From the NCBI GenBank assembly GCA_018136815.1, contig CM030943.1, positions 2,059,620 through 2,095,619 on the forward strand: a stretch of 36,000 nt of DNA, read 5' to 3'. A program made the position numbers and the translations under genes. Shown piece by piece: positions 9,078 through 21,457 of this stretch (the stretch's first letter is position 1; every line of letters starts with the position of its first letter). The notes beneath the pieces were generated by a model. That model made no database searches, was not told the DNA's origin, and saw only the letters and a list, made by a program, of their open reading frames with translations. This DNA is from Isochrysis galbana (taxonomy: Eukaryota > Haptophyta > Isochrysidales > Isochrysidaceae).

Positions 9078-9147
9078 AGAGCTGAGAGGAGAGAGAGAGA
9101 GAGGGGTAGGGGGAGAGAGAGAGAAGACAAAGAGAGAGAGAGAGAGA

Positions 9148-9191
<44 letters not shown>

Positions 9192-9475
9192 GGGGGGGGG
9201 GGGAGGGAGAAAATGGGGTGAGAGAGATAAAGAGACTGCCGAGGAGAGAGAGTAGGAGAGAGGGAGAGCAACACAGAGGGAGGGAGACGACCCTCAATCT
9301 AGTTCTAGCATATAGAGGGAAACGACTTGAGTACTCTATAAGCGAGAGAGGGAAGAGCCCCAGGAGAGAGAGTATTTGAGGGGAGAAATTGAGGAGAAGA
9401 AGAAGAAAAAGGAGTGAAGAAGAAAGAAGAGAGGGAGGGGGAGAGAGACAGAGAGGGGGAGAGAGAGAGAGGGCG
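9078..9475. repeat. Purine (GA)n tract with a long G run
   Basis: Almost pure (GA)n on the plus strand, interrupted at about 9181-9203 by a run of more than 20 G. It ends at the start codon of the LRR gene. Frames through it on either strand (R/E-rich, or S/L/P-rich on the minus strand) are repeat artefacts. Confidence 0.85.
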
Positions 9476-11800
9476 ATGGGGCGAGGAGTCCGACCAGAGA
9501 CTGCCCACCCTTCCTCTCTCCACTCTCGAGCCAGCCTCCAGCAGGCGGAGGGCGCACTGCACCGCTCTCTCTCCTCTCTCTCTCTACCTCTCGAGGGCTC
9601 TCCCTCGTCTACCGCCGGGGCAGCCTTCTCAGCTCGTGGTGGTGCAGAGACTGCTTCTACTGTGAAATACCGCCGACTGTGTGAGAGAGTCGCCATCGAG
9701 CCGGAGCCGCTGCTGCTGCGGACTCTGAGCGAGCCGAGCGCTCACGACGGAGCATACTCGACAGCGGATGCGCAGCAGCCGATGGGTGAGGAGGCGGTGG
9801 CAGCAATCGTGGCGAGCGTCGATGCGTTTGTGGGAGTGAGAAAGCTTCGACTCGTCAACCTCAAGCGGCCGCCAGGGGTGCCTTTGCTCTCGCGCGACGC
9901 AGTCGAGGTCCTCGCGCGGTGCGTGAAGGTGGCGCCCTCGCTCACGCTGCTCGACCTCTCGCACAACGCACTCGACGACCCTACCGCGGCGCAGGCTATC
10001 ATGCACATGCTTCACGGCAACACGAGGCTCCGCTCCCTCATCCTGAGGCACAACCAGCTCGGCCAACACGCCGCCAAAGCGGCGTTCAACGAGCTCATGG
10101 GCGACGAGCCCCGTAGCCACAAGCTGCGCGAGCTCGACTTGTCTTGCAACCCGCCACTCGCCAAGTGGCGCGGGCAGGCCACTGCGCTCAACAAGCTGCT
10201 GCGATCCAACACCTCGGTGCTGTGCCTTGGCGTCTCTATTGGCGGGGGAGGTGTTTTCGCCCCTCCTCAGACGTCGGCCGTGTCGCGCACGGGCGGTCTG
10301 CAGGTTCGGCCAGTGCTGCGCGGGCGGGATGCAGCTCCGGTCGAGCCGGCGCGCGTGCCGCCGGTCCTGACACTCCTCTCCACGCTGTGCCGCCAACCCG
10401 AGCGTCTACGCGCGGTACGTTTGGCGGGTGAGGCATTGCCGAGCGAAGCAGTTGTGCGGCTGTGCGACTTGCTCCGGGGCTCGAACACCCTGACCGAGCT
10501 CGATGTGTCGCACGGTTACGTGCGCGATGAGGGGGCTATGCTCATCGGCAAGGCACTAGAAGAGAACCAGATCCTCGTCCGACTGGGGTGAGCGTGCACA
10601 TGCTTGAGAGTCAACGTTGTGAGTCCGAGGCCGCGAGGCTGCACGGGGCGCGCTCAAGACACCCTCCCCGTTCCCCTTGTACTTGGAGGCAGTTCTCTTC
10701 CTCCTTGTAGTGGCCAGACCTTTGCAAGTAACTCCACCCCCACCCATCCCACCCTCCTGCGCCCCCCGCCCCCAGGATTGGCTATTGCGGCTTGACCTCT
10801 CGAGGAGCTTCTGGCCTTCTTGATCCCCTCGAGCACAACAATTGCACTCTCACGGCCATCTCGCTCGCCGGCAATCGTCTAGGCGACGCCATAGGCACGG
10901 TCCTCAGCAGGGTGCTGCACTACAACCACGTCCTCACTGAAGCCGACCTGACCCGAACTGCAATCGGCGAAGTGGGGTTGCAGGTAGGCTGCTCCTCGGC
11001 CTTCACCATCGGCTCCACCCAGCGCTCAATGAGACTTTCTCCTCCCGCGCCTCCAGGCCATCCGTGGTGCGCTCGCTCTCAATACGTCGATGACGACCCT
11101 GGGAGCTCTCGACACGCTCCCAGTAGCGGTCGGCACACGTGCGTCGATCGAGTGGTACCTGCGCAACAATGCAGAGGCTGCTGCCTCCGCCGCCCGCGAG
11201 GAGCTGTCGCAGTGGAGGTGGCGCGAGGGCATGCTGCGCCTTCTACCAGCCGATGAAGCCCTTCTCCATCGGAAGCTGTTCGAGCGCGACGATCTTGTGA
11301 CGAAGCTGAGCGTTACAGCTCGCGAGGCAGAACGTGAGCGCACACAGACGGCGAGGCTGCTGGACGTTGTGGTTGAGCGCAACGCTGAGCTCGTCGACAC
11401 GGTGGCCACGCTCGAGGCCAAGATTGCTCGCCTTCAAGGAGTCCAACGGGAACAGGAGAGTCGCGGGGGCCCAAGCGTGGCGGCTTCGCCACGGCCCATC
11501 GGACGGCAGAGCAGGGCCTCGCCGTCACCCCGTTGGCGTGCCTCCTCACCAGACTTTGGTGGGGTCGGCTTTGGTGCGGGCATGCCAAAAAGTGCCCGAT
11601 GCAGAGGACTGCAAGCCGCGGCAAGTGCCCCTCTTGTGCACGCCGAGGCGCCGACCACGCCGGCGTGCAGCTTGCTAGGTGCCGGCCAAGAGGGTGAGAC
11701 CGAAACACAGACCGTGGCAAATCGCTCGGGTGCCGCGATTGCTGACACGTGGGAAGGTACCGGCTCGCTCTTCGATGGGGTCGATGACATAGGTATGTGA
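9476..11800 (+). CDS. Leucine-rich-repeat protein with C-terminal coiled coil (3 exons)
   Basis: Exons 9476-10587, 10776-10983 and 11057-11800; 687 residues. Introns are 188 nt (GTGAGC...CCCCAG, phase 2) and 73 nt (GTAGGC...CTCCAG, phase 0). Start at the first in-frame ATG after the purine tract. Residues of about 120-470 carry ribonuclease-inhibitor-type LRRs (LTLLDLSHNALDD, LRSLILRHNQLG, LRELDLSCN, LTELDVSHG). The pattern continues across the first splice (VRLGIGYCGLTSRGA, then LTAISLAGNRLGD), which supports that junction. Residues of about 511-575 form a charged coiled coil rich in R/E/A. The C-terminal 110 residues are low-complexity. This domain order suits a cytosolic or cytoskeletal scaffold; I cannot name an orthologue. 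Confidence 0.85.
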
Positions 11801-13029
11801 AGTTTCATTGCGTGCCACAAGCCGCCCCGACTCGCGGGAGGCAAGAAATGCAGCGTGGGCGCCGTCCTTAGGCACTTCAAGAACCGGCATGTGTTGTGAT
11901 GCACGCCTTCAAGGAATGGCGTGCCACGGCCGGTGTCGTGACGACGAGAACGCTTCGTGTGTGACGAGTGGTATTCCCATCTAAAAATAGTCCGGTCACT
12001 CACTCATTTTGACCACTATCCACTATTTGTTACCTCCCCTGGGTGTCCAAGGATTCCTAAGGGTCCTCCTATACCTGCCCCGCCAGTCGCCTCCCCCCTC
12101 GGAGGAGGCCCCTCCCACCCCACGAAAGGCAATGGTGCTCGGTGAGTGACCCCCCCGCAGCGTTTGCCTCGAGTGGAGCTGGTACAGATGCTTTCTCGAT
12201 GGAGCTGGTTCTCCAGAATGACCTTTCTCTATGTGACCTCAAAATCCGGTGGCGTCACCACATAAGTGAGGGGGCGACGGAGGGGCGAGAAACTCTGCCG
12301 TCTGCCGCCTCACTAGGGGAGGGGGAAACGCTGCGCCCTTTCCCTTGCCCCGCGCGTGCGCGGTCTAGCTTTTGGGGCAGATTGGCAGGCAGGGGCTCAT
12401 CACAGGGCGTCTTGTGTCGTTTGTTGTTCTATACCATTAGTGTGCCTTGTGTGGCAGTGATCCCCTAGGTATTTCTAATCATCTTGTGAAGACATCTTGC
12501 ATCTTGCATCTTGTAATGGCAACTAAGTTTATACTTGATACTTGGTCGCCATGGACCATGGACCATGGAGCGCCCAACGAGCCAACGAGCCTCAGCCGGA
12601 GACCGGAGATCATAAACCTCAGCCGGAGACCGTAAACAGCAACATTGTAGTCATTGTCATTGCCTCAATACGATTGTTAATTGTCTAGGAACAAGGAATG
12701 GCACTCACACGTACTCACTCTCATAAACATAGGGCGATAGGGCGAGGGCGGCGGGATATAGGATATAGGATATAGGAATATAGGCTACTACTGCTACAAA
12801 CGAGCCTCAGCCGGAGATCATAAACATAAACATAAACCACATTTTATGATCTCGGAACGGGCGCAAAGTGCACAAAGGCAGCATCGATAATGTCGAGAAG
12901 TGGCAAACACCGCCCATTCGCCTATCTGCTATCTAGGTACTAGAAAGCCGGAATACTAATCATATAATAATACCCTAGTGCTACCACTACATCCACGGGT
13001 TCCCTCCAACCCGAGAGACCCCCTGAGAC
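11801..13029. other. Intergenic, repeats only
   Basis: Holds the second copy of the TIR-like 55-bp block (11988-12050). Three copies of CCTCAGCCGGAGA lie near 12590, 12613 and 12806, and a GGATATA tandem at about 12755-12775. No supported gene; frames open only from non-ATG codons or lack features. Confidence 0.5.
11988..12050 (+). repeat. TIR-like terminus with shared block, copy 2
   Basis: TAGTCCGGTCACTCACT then CATTTTGACCACTAT and TACCTCCCCTGGGTGTCCAAG, parallel to 8186-8241 with a short internal insertion. Confidence 0.6.
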
Positions 13030-13222
13030 CCCCCCCCCCTTCGGTATCGCCCCCCCACTTCTCGCCCTCCCTCTCCCCGCGCGCGACTCGCTCCCTCCCT
13101 CTCTCTCTCTCTCTCCCTCCCTCCCCCTCCCTCTCTCCCTCTCCCTCTCTCTCTTCTTCTTCCTCCTCCCTCCTCCCATCCCATCCCTGCCCTCCCTCCC
13201 CCTCCCCTTCCACTGATTTTCT
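13030..13222. repeat. Pyrimidine (CT)n leader tract
   Basis: CT-rich on the coding strand immediately ahead of the Nup88-like ATG. It ends in CTGCCACAG, which could be a 3' splice site of a leader intron. Comparable CT-rich leaders on the coding strand precede the LON, BiP and 30651 starts. Confidence 0.75.
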
Positions 13223-13237
13223 CGCTGCCACAGGCCT

Positions 13238-16157
13238 ATGGCCTCTCTCGGTCCTGTCGATGGCCACACCGCTCACTCTCTCTCCACGGGTGCCTCACGC
13301 CGCGATATCCTGGCTTCCCACTCCTTCAGCCTCCTCTCTCTCGGCATCGACGGAAGAGTCAGGCTCTTCTCCCCTTCATCCTCCTCTCTCACTCTCGTTC
13401 GCGTGCTCCGTCCCACGCCCAGCCTCAGTTGGCCTCCGCCCACGAGCGCAACCGCACCGACCGCAGCGCTCCCTGCCGACCTGAGAGACCCTCTCGGCCT
13501 GCGTGCCCCCTCGGCACCGGGAGGCAGCATGCTCGCCATCGTGGGGAAGCGCTCGGTCGGCGTGCTCGCACTGCCGACCGCGACCGAGGCGGGTCTTTCG
13601 GGCGCGATGCGCGCGCTCAAGCTTGGCGCCGCTGGTAGGACCGACGAGGTGGCCGACGTGCTTGGACGACTAGGCCTTCACGCCATCGTCGAGCCGCTCG
13701 TTGCGCTCGGCTACGACAATCTGCGTGCGCTGCACGCGCTATCCGCCGAGGAGCGGCAGGCGCTCGTGGCAGAGGCGCGTCTCAAGCCGGGGCACGCTCG
13801 CACACTCGGTCTCTACCTCGATGGGCGCATCCTGCCCGACTCGCCCACTGTGGGCGCGGTGCCACCCGAGCCCGAGGAGGTGCCTGTCGAGCCGGCATGG
13901 CTGGCTGAGCTACCACCCGCGGTGCTCGCGGCCGGAGGCGGCGGCGCGGTACGGCTGGCGGGCGGCGGCGGCGCGGGGCTAGGCCACGTGCCTTCGTCGC
14001 CCTTCGCCACGGTGGGTGGGTCATCCCACGTGCCCGATCCGGCCGGTCCCCTACGTGTCGTGCAGGTCGACTGGCATCCGCTCTCGCCCAGCCACCTGGC
14101 GGTGCTCACGTCGGCGGGCTGCCTCTTGCTCTTCGACGCGGCGGTCGATCTAAGCGTGCCCGAGCTGTGCATCAGCTTGCCAGCCGACTGTGAGGAGCCG
14201 GTGGCTGGCTTCGCCTTTGGCTCGCCGGACGCGGCGGGCTGGGCCTCGCTAGCCCTCTACTTGGCGTGCGCCGACGGCTCTCTCTTCGTCGCCTGCCCCG
14301 TGTTGCCGTCGGGTCGCGCGGCGCGCCACCACCTCAGCCAGATCGCGCCCACGCTCATCAAGACCGCACCTACCGAGACGGCCCGACGGTGGGTGCAGCG
14401 ACAAGTAGTGGGCGGCAGCAGCTGCGGTGTCGGCTCGCTCACGCCTGGGGCACGCGTCGCCAGCTTGGCTGCATGCCCCAACGCGACACCCACCTCAGGG
14501 GCGAGCACCGCGGCCGCGCTCGCCGCCGAAGGGCGCGTGGCGGTGCAGGGACCATTCTCCATGTTCGACGCAGAGGGCGACGCCGTGCCGCTCGTACGGC
14601 CGCCGGTCGAGCGTGTGGGTCGCAACAGCGGCCACAAGCCGACCTCACTGGCGGCAGGCTTTGGCGCGCCGGCCGACGCGCCCCGGCCGCCTGCGGTTGG
14701 CGTCGACGCGCTTGCCGTTTGCGCACTCCCGCTCCGATGCGGTGCCACGCTGCTTTGCCTTGGCCTGTCGAGCGAGGAGGTGCTCGTCTCGCTTGCCACT
14801 TCACCCGTCTCGCCTGCGTGGGAAGGCGACACACGGCTCGACCGCGAGTGGGACCGCGACGAGGCATCCGACGCCCCGCCACCACCGCTCTCACTGCTTT
14901 TCCTCTCCCGCGCCGCATGCGTCGAGCCGCCCCTCTCCGTGGCGCCACTTGCATGGCTGCGCCTCGCCGCTGACCCGGTGCGCTCGGGCCGGCTGTATAC
15001 TACATCGGAGCGCGCGGTGCACCTCGTGCCGCTTGGCTGGGCCGACGAATGGGCGGACTTCCTCTTCGGGCCACAGGCCGATGAGTTGCCACCGCCGCCC
15101 GCCGCGCCGCCACGGCTACTGCCCGCCGTGCGGCTGCTGCCGTGTCGCTCGCCCGACGGCGGCTGGCTGCCGAGCCGCGGGCGCGGGCCCGGCGCCGTGG
15201 TGGGCTCGGCCGTCATCTACGACCCGTGCATCGGCGAGGCCCTCTTCGCCGTCGGCGGCGACGGCGTCGCGTGCGTTCAGCGACTCGAGGGCATCGCCGC
15301 CAGTGAGACGGCCATCGTCAGCGCAGCTGATGAGGGCGATGGTTCGCTGCTCGGCCTCCAGTCAGCGGCGCTCGCGCATGCGAGTGGCGCGGCCGTCAAA
15401 CGTGATCTGCCCCCGCCGGTGCAAGCTAAGCTCGCAGCGGCCAGCGCCGCTAATGAGGACGCGCTTGCGGCCGTTGGCGAGGCGCACGAAGTGCTAGGCG
15501 CCGGGATGATGGTGCACGCTGTCTCGCTCGCCGCGCAAACGGAGTTGCGCGCGTCGCGCGTTGCCAAAGACGTCGCTAAGTCTTCCGATGGCGAGCGCGA
15601 CGGCAGTGCGGTAAATGAGCCGGCACTCGCAGCCATCGTCGACGCGCTCGAGGCGGCAGCGCACAAGGCGAGGTACGCGGCGGCGATCCAATCGCAGCTC
15701 GAGATGCGCGCCAAGCTGTTGCGGACGATGTTGAAGGCCCCCGCCATGTGAGCTGCTCCACGAATCCCCCCACACCATCCCATTCCACCTTTGCGACATG
15801 CCCGGCGCGCCCGTACCTCAATTGCTTGCTCGGCCGCGCCCGACCTCGTGCATCTCCACATATCCCGACCGCCGCGACTACACGACACGTAGGTGGCCGC
15901 ATACTCCGCTGTCCGCCTCCGAGCGCGAGTCGCACGCCGCGCTCGCGGCACTGAGCGCACGCACGGCCGAATTGCGGACGGGGGTCGCCCAGCTCAGAAG
16001 CTTCGCGCACGAACCGCCTCTTGACAACGGAAACAGCGTCGACGAGAACGAAGCAACCGACGCGGCGCTTGAGCTGCGCAGGCAAGGCCGTGTGCTCGAG
16101 TGCCTCATCGCCCAAGTACGGGAAGCGAGGGAGAGGGTGGACGAAGTGCTCGCGTGA
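13238..16157 (+). CDS. NUP88: Nup88-like nucleoporin with inserted SAM-like domain (2 exons)
   Basis: Exons 13238-15747 and 15893-16157; intron 145 nt (GTGAGC...ACGTAG, phase 2); 924 residues against about 740 in animals. Nup88 is a cytoplasmic-face nuclear-pore protein with an N-terminal beta-propeller and C-terminal coiled coil. Family-like blocks: SMLAIVGKRSVGVLALP (97-113), VDWHPLSPSHLAVLTSAG (277-294), YLACADGSLFVACPVLP (341-357), and a VGVDALAVCALPL block. The C-terminal half is helical, and across the splice KLLRTMLKAP joins LSASERESHAALAAL, like the Nup88 tail, which supports the intron. Residues of about 136-198 (VLGRLGLHAIVEPLVALGYD, LSAEERQALVAEARLKPGHA) read as a SAM domain placed between propeller blades, which I do not know from other Nup88 proteins. 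Long frames on both strands inside exon 1 are GC-driven shadows. Confidence 0.82.
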
Positions 16158-17963
16158 TGGATCGGTGTGCCCAGCTAGTGTGCTCCCGCCCCTCGCTTAG
16201 CCTCGAGGAGCGGAAGACTCGTGGCCGATGTCACGCGGCATGCTAGTATGGTTGGGTCACGGAAACGTTCCCGCGGGCCACAAATGCTTGTCTAGACGCT
16301 GGCTGAAAATATAAGGCGACGCCTTCAGCCAACGCCGCGGTGGCAGCGGGCCGCCGACCCTTGGAGCCTCTGACAATCTAACGCCGCCGCATTTGTTGCA
16401 ATGCGCGGATGAACCCCTCCTTTGCGGAGTAGAGTGTGCCTATGCGTTGTGGAGACACCCACATCCACGTGTGATCTGTGTGAATATGTGTGGCGCTGTC
16501 TCTGAGAGGCAGCCTTTGTTCGACGGTCATTCATTGTGCGTGCCTTCGTCGTCTACGCGTTCATTCGGTGGGTGCATACTCGCCCGTACACTAGATTTAG
16601 ATACAGGACGACGATGCTATGATACCGCCGCTAGTAGCGATTTGTGCCCCCTAGCTCCCATCCCATCGTTTCTCCCCCAGCTGCCACGTGTCGATGGCCC
16701 CAACGTCGAGAAGCTGAAAAAAAAATCTGAAGATTCTGGGTTAACACCTACTAGGCCTAGGTATCTCTACGCCTAGCGGCCTGCTGGCGACACCGCCCTT
16801 TCTTCCTCTTCCCTTCCCACCACCTCCTTCCTTTCCCCCCACGAGAAGCTTAAAGTCGGTGGCAAGGTCGGGCGTTGGCGAACCCTGAATCTTACGAGGG
16901 GTGGGGCGGGGTGCGGGGTGGTCACGGCGGCGGTACGCATGTGGCTTGCTAGGGGGCGTCTGTTCGCCCCGACGCCGCCAACGTAACGACCCCAAGAGGC
17001 CCGCTCCGCCCCTCCCCCCAACGCGAGGCCCAAAGTAGTATACATGGGCCAAATCCTCGAAACCGAATAAAAAAATCCTTGAAGTTGACTACTCCCTGCT
17101 GTATGCTGTATGCTGTATGCTGTCGCCCTTCCACTGGCCATTGGGGTCCCCATCCGACATCCGACATAGGCCCGATTGCCCCACCGTCACTCCCCTCTCC
17201 CCTCTTCGCCCCCGCCCCCCCCCCTCGTTCCTTTTTGTTCGGTCGAGTGTGGAGGAAGGGTAGAAAGCCAGTGAAGAGCTGGATGTTATAAGGGGGGAAG
17301 GGTGCTTGTCGTAGGGAGGCTTGTTTTGTGAGTGAGCGCGCTAGTCCCGTCCCCTTGTCGCTCCGCGACCCATGGAATATTTGTTAAAAATCTCACTAGA
17401 ATGTTCAACATAACTAACAAAATATAAATCCATCATAATGACGATGGCATCTTAGATGAGCTACGGCTCAATGTCAGTACCCTTGACACGCACACGTAGC
17501 ACAATAGAAGGTCGCAATCAAGAGACGTTGTGGTTTAAAATGGGTGTGGTATTGACCCAGCGACCATCGCGGCGCTCATTGCCGAGAGAGCTGGTGGAGC
17601 GTAGCACCGCGACTACATTGGTAGGACACCGCGCCCGCGTCAAGTGCGGCGCGGTGTGGCACGGCGAGCTCGTGGGCCACCTAGATGTCGCGCCTGTAAA
17701 CGCAGGGGGCCGGCGCGTGAAGAGCTCCGTTGGTTGTCCTAAAAGCCAGGCTCGTCCTTAGCGAACATCTTCTGTAGCGTTGCACGCGCTGTCAGCCGGG
17801 CCTGCGTGTATTGATGGGATGGAGACGTCCAATGAGCAAGCAGATAGCGTGGCGCAAGCAGGTTCAGGCAGCGGGTGGCCTTTCGTTCAGTCCGTGGGTG
17901 AAAGCGCGAGGTGCGTCAACCTGAGGGGCACGCGACCGCCAGCTATGCTTGGGCGCGTTCAAT
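16158..17963. other. Gap between two convergent genes, no gene seen
   Basis: Lies between the 3' ends of the Nup88-like and LON genes, so it should hold both 3' UTRs. It contains a 7-bp tandem (TGTATGC, four times near 17098-17123), dispersed repeat B (17245-17392) and AT-rich sequence at 17370-17450. A 101-codon plus-strand frame at 17456 has no ATG start at its first codon and no recognisable motif. Confidence 0.5.
17245..17392 (+). repeat. Dispersed repeat family B, copy 2
   Basis: Second copy of the 8658-8833 repeat, same orientation, about 30 bp shorter, ending at the shared TTGTTAAAAAT. Confidence 0.65.
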
Positions 17964-19839
17964 TCACACCTGCTCTTTCCTCAGCCAGCCCGAGAAGAGA
18001 CGCAACCGCTCACTGTGTGAGTCGGATTGCAGTAGCGCCTGAAAACGAAGCGAGCCTGGCTCGCCATCCAGGGCATCAAGCTCCTCGCGAAACCTGAGCC
18101 GCCAAACAGATGACGGCGTGAGACGAAATATCTCCGCCACCAGCCAGCGGGCCTTACCAGGCGAGCCGGCATGAATCACGTGGGCGACTGGACGTTGGGG
18201 GGGAACCCTGTATTCGCCCATCTTCACCACGCGCGCGCGTGGGGTGCACTGCGTCTCGACCGAGCTCTTCTGAGCGACGCACCTTCCCTGAATACCCTCG
18301 ATCTCAGCAATCAACTCGGGCGGGAGGTCCTGCACAAACGAGGAGCTGTCATAAAGAGTGCGAATCACACTAGCACACGCGGTGGTGGTGAAGATGGGCA
18401 CCGCGTAAGGCAACCAGAAGCGCGGATAATCACCTCAAGACGGATCTCGCCGCGCGCATTCACGATTTCATCGCGCTTGGGGTAATCCTTGAGGAACGCG
18501 GCGACGCCTGACTGCACCTCACGTTGCATCTTATTTGCCAGGACCGCAGCCCGCTGCACCCAAGGGGCGGAGGGGGGGGGGGGGGGGGGACGGGCCGTTG
18601 GTGGCTAACATAACGTGCCACCGGAGCACTTGTGAACCATCCGCGGCGAGTGGCTGACCGTCGCGGTGCGCACACCGACCAACACGCATGTATCCCAGCA
18701 TGGCGCTTCAACTGCTTGTAGTTGGAAGGCCCACCTGCTCGAGGAACTGCTTCCACAGGCCAATCACACCCCAGAGACCGCGATCGTCCGGTCCTGTGCC
18801 ACGCGTGAAGGAGAGAGAGCCCTTGACGGCGTCAGTAAAGCGCGGCTCCTCGTTAAGTTGCTTCTGCATATCCACCTGTGGATGGCGAGCAGGGCTGCTT
18901 GTGACTATTTCCAAAGCGAAGAAGTACAGTTCACTCCCGCCCGTGCTGCGGAGCCCCGCCCACGAGCCTCTCGCTTGCCCGCGCGCTGCTCTCAGCGGTC
19001 GGCCGACAAGGAGAAGAGATGCGCGCCTGCACTCGCATCCGCGTTGGCCGCGAGGGCCATCGGAGGCGCGAGGAAGTTGCATGTGAGCAAGCACGCACCA
19101 GTGCGATGAACAAGTCCTCAGCCTCCTTTTGCAGCGCAAGCACCTCGTCCGACTCAGTAGGCTGATCAGCCCGCGCGTCCTCATCGTCCCCACTGGGCTC
19201 GGAGCGTTCGCCCGCCTCGCTCTCATCGGCCTCGGTGTCCTCGATCTTCCCTGGCATGTCCGAGTCGTGCAGAACCTCAACCTCCGCCTTGAGGTAAGTC
19301 TCCCCTGTTGAGACGACCTCTGGGTTGAGCACCTTCTTGAGCCTCACCCTATCGATCACGCGGTGCTGACCAATGTACTTGACGCGGTCCTGCGTCTGCT
19401 CAGAAACCTCCTTCAGCTCATCCAGGTAGAAGACCACCCCCACCTCAGCGAGCGCGCCCGATTCAGGGTCGACGTTTGTGACCATGAAGCGCCTCGCGCC
19501 GTTGAAGAGGATATCGTTGTACATCGCCCTGTAGCGTTGCTCAAAAATGTTGAGGACGGGCGTGGTGTGCGGGAGATAGGCAGCGCCAAGCGGGAAGAGC
19601 GGCATGACCGCTGTGCCTTCGCTCGGCGCCGAGCTCTCAGTGGCAGCTGAGGGCCTGGAGGAGGAGGGCGAGAGAGAGACCCAACGGAGAGAAGAGACTC
19701 CGCCGTCTCCCGTGGCCTCGTGGGGGGCAGCGAGTAGGCGGGGGCGGGAGATCCGGGAGGGCGGTGAGCGGAGGGGGGAGAGGGGCCGAGAGAGGCCGCT
19801 CGCGCTCGCGCAGAGCAGCAGGAGCGCGAGCGGGCGCAT
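17964..19839 (-). CDS. LON substrate-binding-domain protein, probably plastid-targeted (5 exons)
   Basis: Exons (minus) 19839-19099, 18875-18735, 18553-18434, 18329-18283 and 18093-17964; 392 residues. Donors are GTGCGT, GTGGGC, GTGATT and GTGCGT, and all acceptors end in CAG. All phases agree. Residues 80-190 are a LON N-terminal domain (PLFPLGAAYLPHTTPVLNIF, EQRYRAMYNDI, EVGVVFYLDELKEVSEQTQD). An acidic insert follows (195-230). A helical C-terminus then reads through every junction (GLWGVIGLWKQFLEQ into RAAVLANKMQREVQ; EIRLE into DLPPELIAEIEGIQ; RFQALLQSDSHSERLRL), as in plant/algal LON-domain proteins. There is no AAA+ or protease domain, so it is not a full Lon protease. MRPLALLLLCASASG plus an S/R/P-rich stretch looks like a signal peptide followed by a transit peptide, as for a secondary plastid. 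Confidence 0.85.
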
Positions 19840-19849
19840 CTCGCGCGGG

Positions 19850-20570
<721 letters not shown>

Positions 20571-20791
20571 CGGAGACTTTACGCGTAGAAGGGCGACCGG
20601 AGAAAAAAAGAATTCGGAGAGAGGCGCCGAGTTCTCGGAAGCTTCGAGGAACGGAGGGGCGGGCGGCCGGAGCCTTTTGTTTTTGGTTTTGTACTCTGCA
20701 GAGCAGTCGACCGATTTCGCAGAGCAAAACCTCTGGTTGAAAGTTGAGAGATGGTTGGAGGAGGCGCCAGGCAAAGTCGCACACGGCCCTT

Positions 20792-20884
20792 GATGGGAAA
20801 TACGGTGCTAGGGCCTGCAAATACAGCCAAATACATATGTATTTGGCCTCTGGCCAAATACATAAAATACGCGTATTTCCCATC
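20792..20884. repeat. Nested inverted repeats between divergent genes
   Basis: Outer arms GATGGGAAATACG (20792-20804) and CGTATTTCCCATC (20872-20884) are perfect complements. Inside lie a perfect 20-bp palindrome CCAAATACATATGTATTTGG (20827-20846) and the palindrome AAATACGCGTATTT (20865-20878). The segment is AT-rich in GC-rich surroundings and lies between the LON gene (leftward) and the 21458 gene (rightward). It could be a small foldback/MITE element or a shared regulatory site. Confidence 0.7.
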
Positions 20885-20899
20885 TAGGCACACAGGCAC

Positions 20900-21457
20900 A
20901 CGGCAGCCACCAACTCTGTGGGCCGTGCAGGCGGGCGCACTTCCGGCGAAAGAGTCGCCTTTTGACTCCTTTCCTATGGACCGACCGCCCTTCTCCCACT
21001 GGCAGCGCCCCTCTCACCCCCATGCCCTGCCGACTGCCGAACGCCTTGCGCAGCCCCATACGAGCGCCCTGACCCGACCCCACCCCACCCCTGTGAGGGC
21101 GGGTGCGCAGCTGGGCCCTGCGCGCCATCGGCGGGGGCCACATACCCATTGATCACTCCGCCGGCCGCACGGGTCGTGCAGATGCCCTCCACAGCCGTCA
21201 GGCCCCATGGCAGCTGGAGGCGCCATGCGGCTGCGCGCGCGCCCCCTCCCCCCATCCCCCGCGGCAGCGCCACCTCAATCTTTTCAGCCGAAGTTCTTCT
21301 CGTCACTGACCTGCGCGGGCAACCAACAGATGGATATTAATAACCCCCCGCCCTCTCCCCCCCCCACCCCGCGAGAGAGAGAGAGAGCCTTTCGTCTCAC
21401 TGTCGCCGTTACGCGCGCCTCGGCTGTGCGGGGGGCCTCCCTCCCCTGTCGTGGCCG
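20900..21457. other. Rest of the divergent intergenic region
   Basis: Upstream sequence of the 21458 gene. A minus-strand frame at 21306-20974 has somewhat protein-like composition (LPWGLTAVEGICTTRAAGGV) but begins at a GTG just after a possible CAG acceptor and matches nothing I recognise. A short GAGAGA tract lies at 21372-21387. Confidence 0.4.

Noticed and set aside
8926-9696. 256-codon minus-strand S/L/P-rich frame
   Set aside because: Product of the GA tract and of antisense to the LRR exon.
14257-15497. Long open frames of 319 and 356 codons overlapping the Nup88-like exon on both strands
   Set aside because: They are R/S/A-rich GC-driven shadows without motifs; the 13238 frame carries the family blocks.
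20974-21306. 110-codon minus-strand frame with protein-like composition
   Set aside because: Starts at GTG, has no recognised domain and no connecting exons; it could be part of an unrecognised gene.
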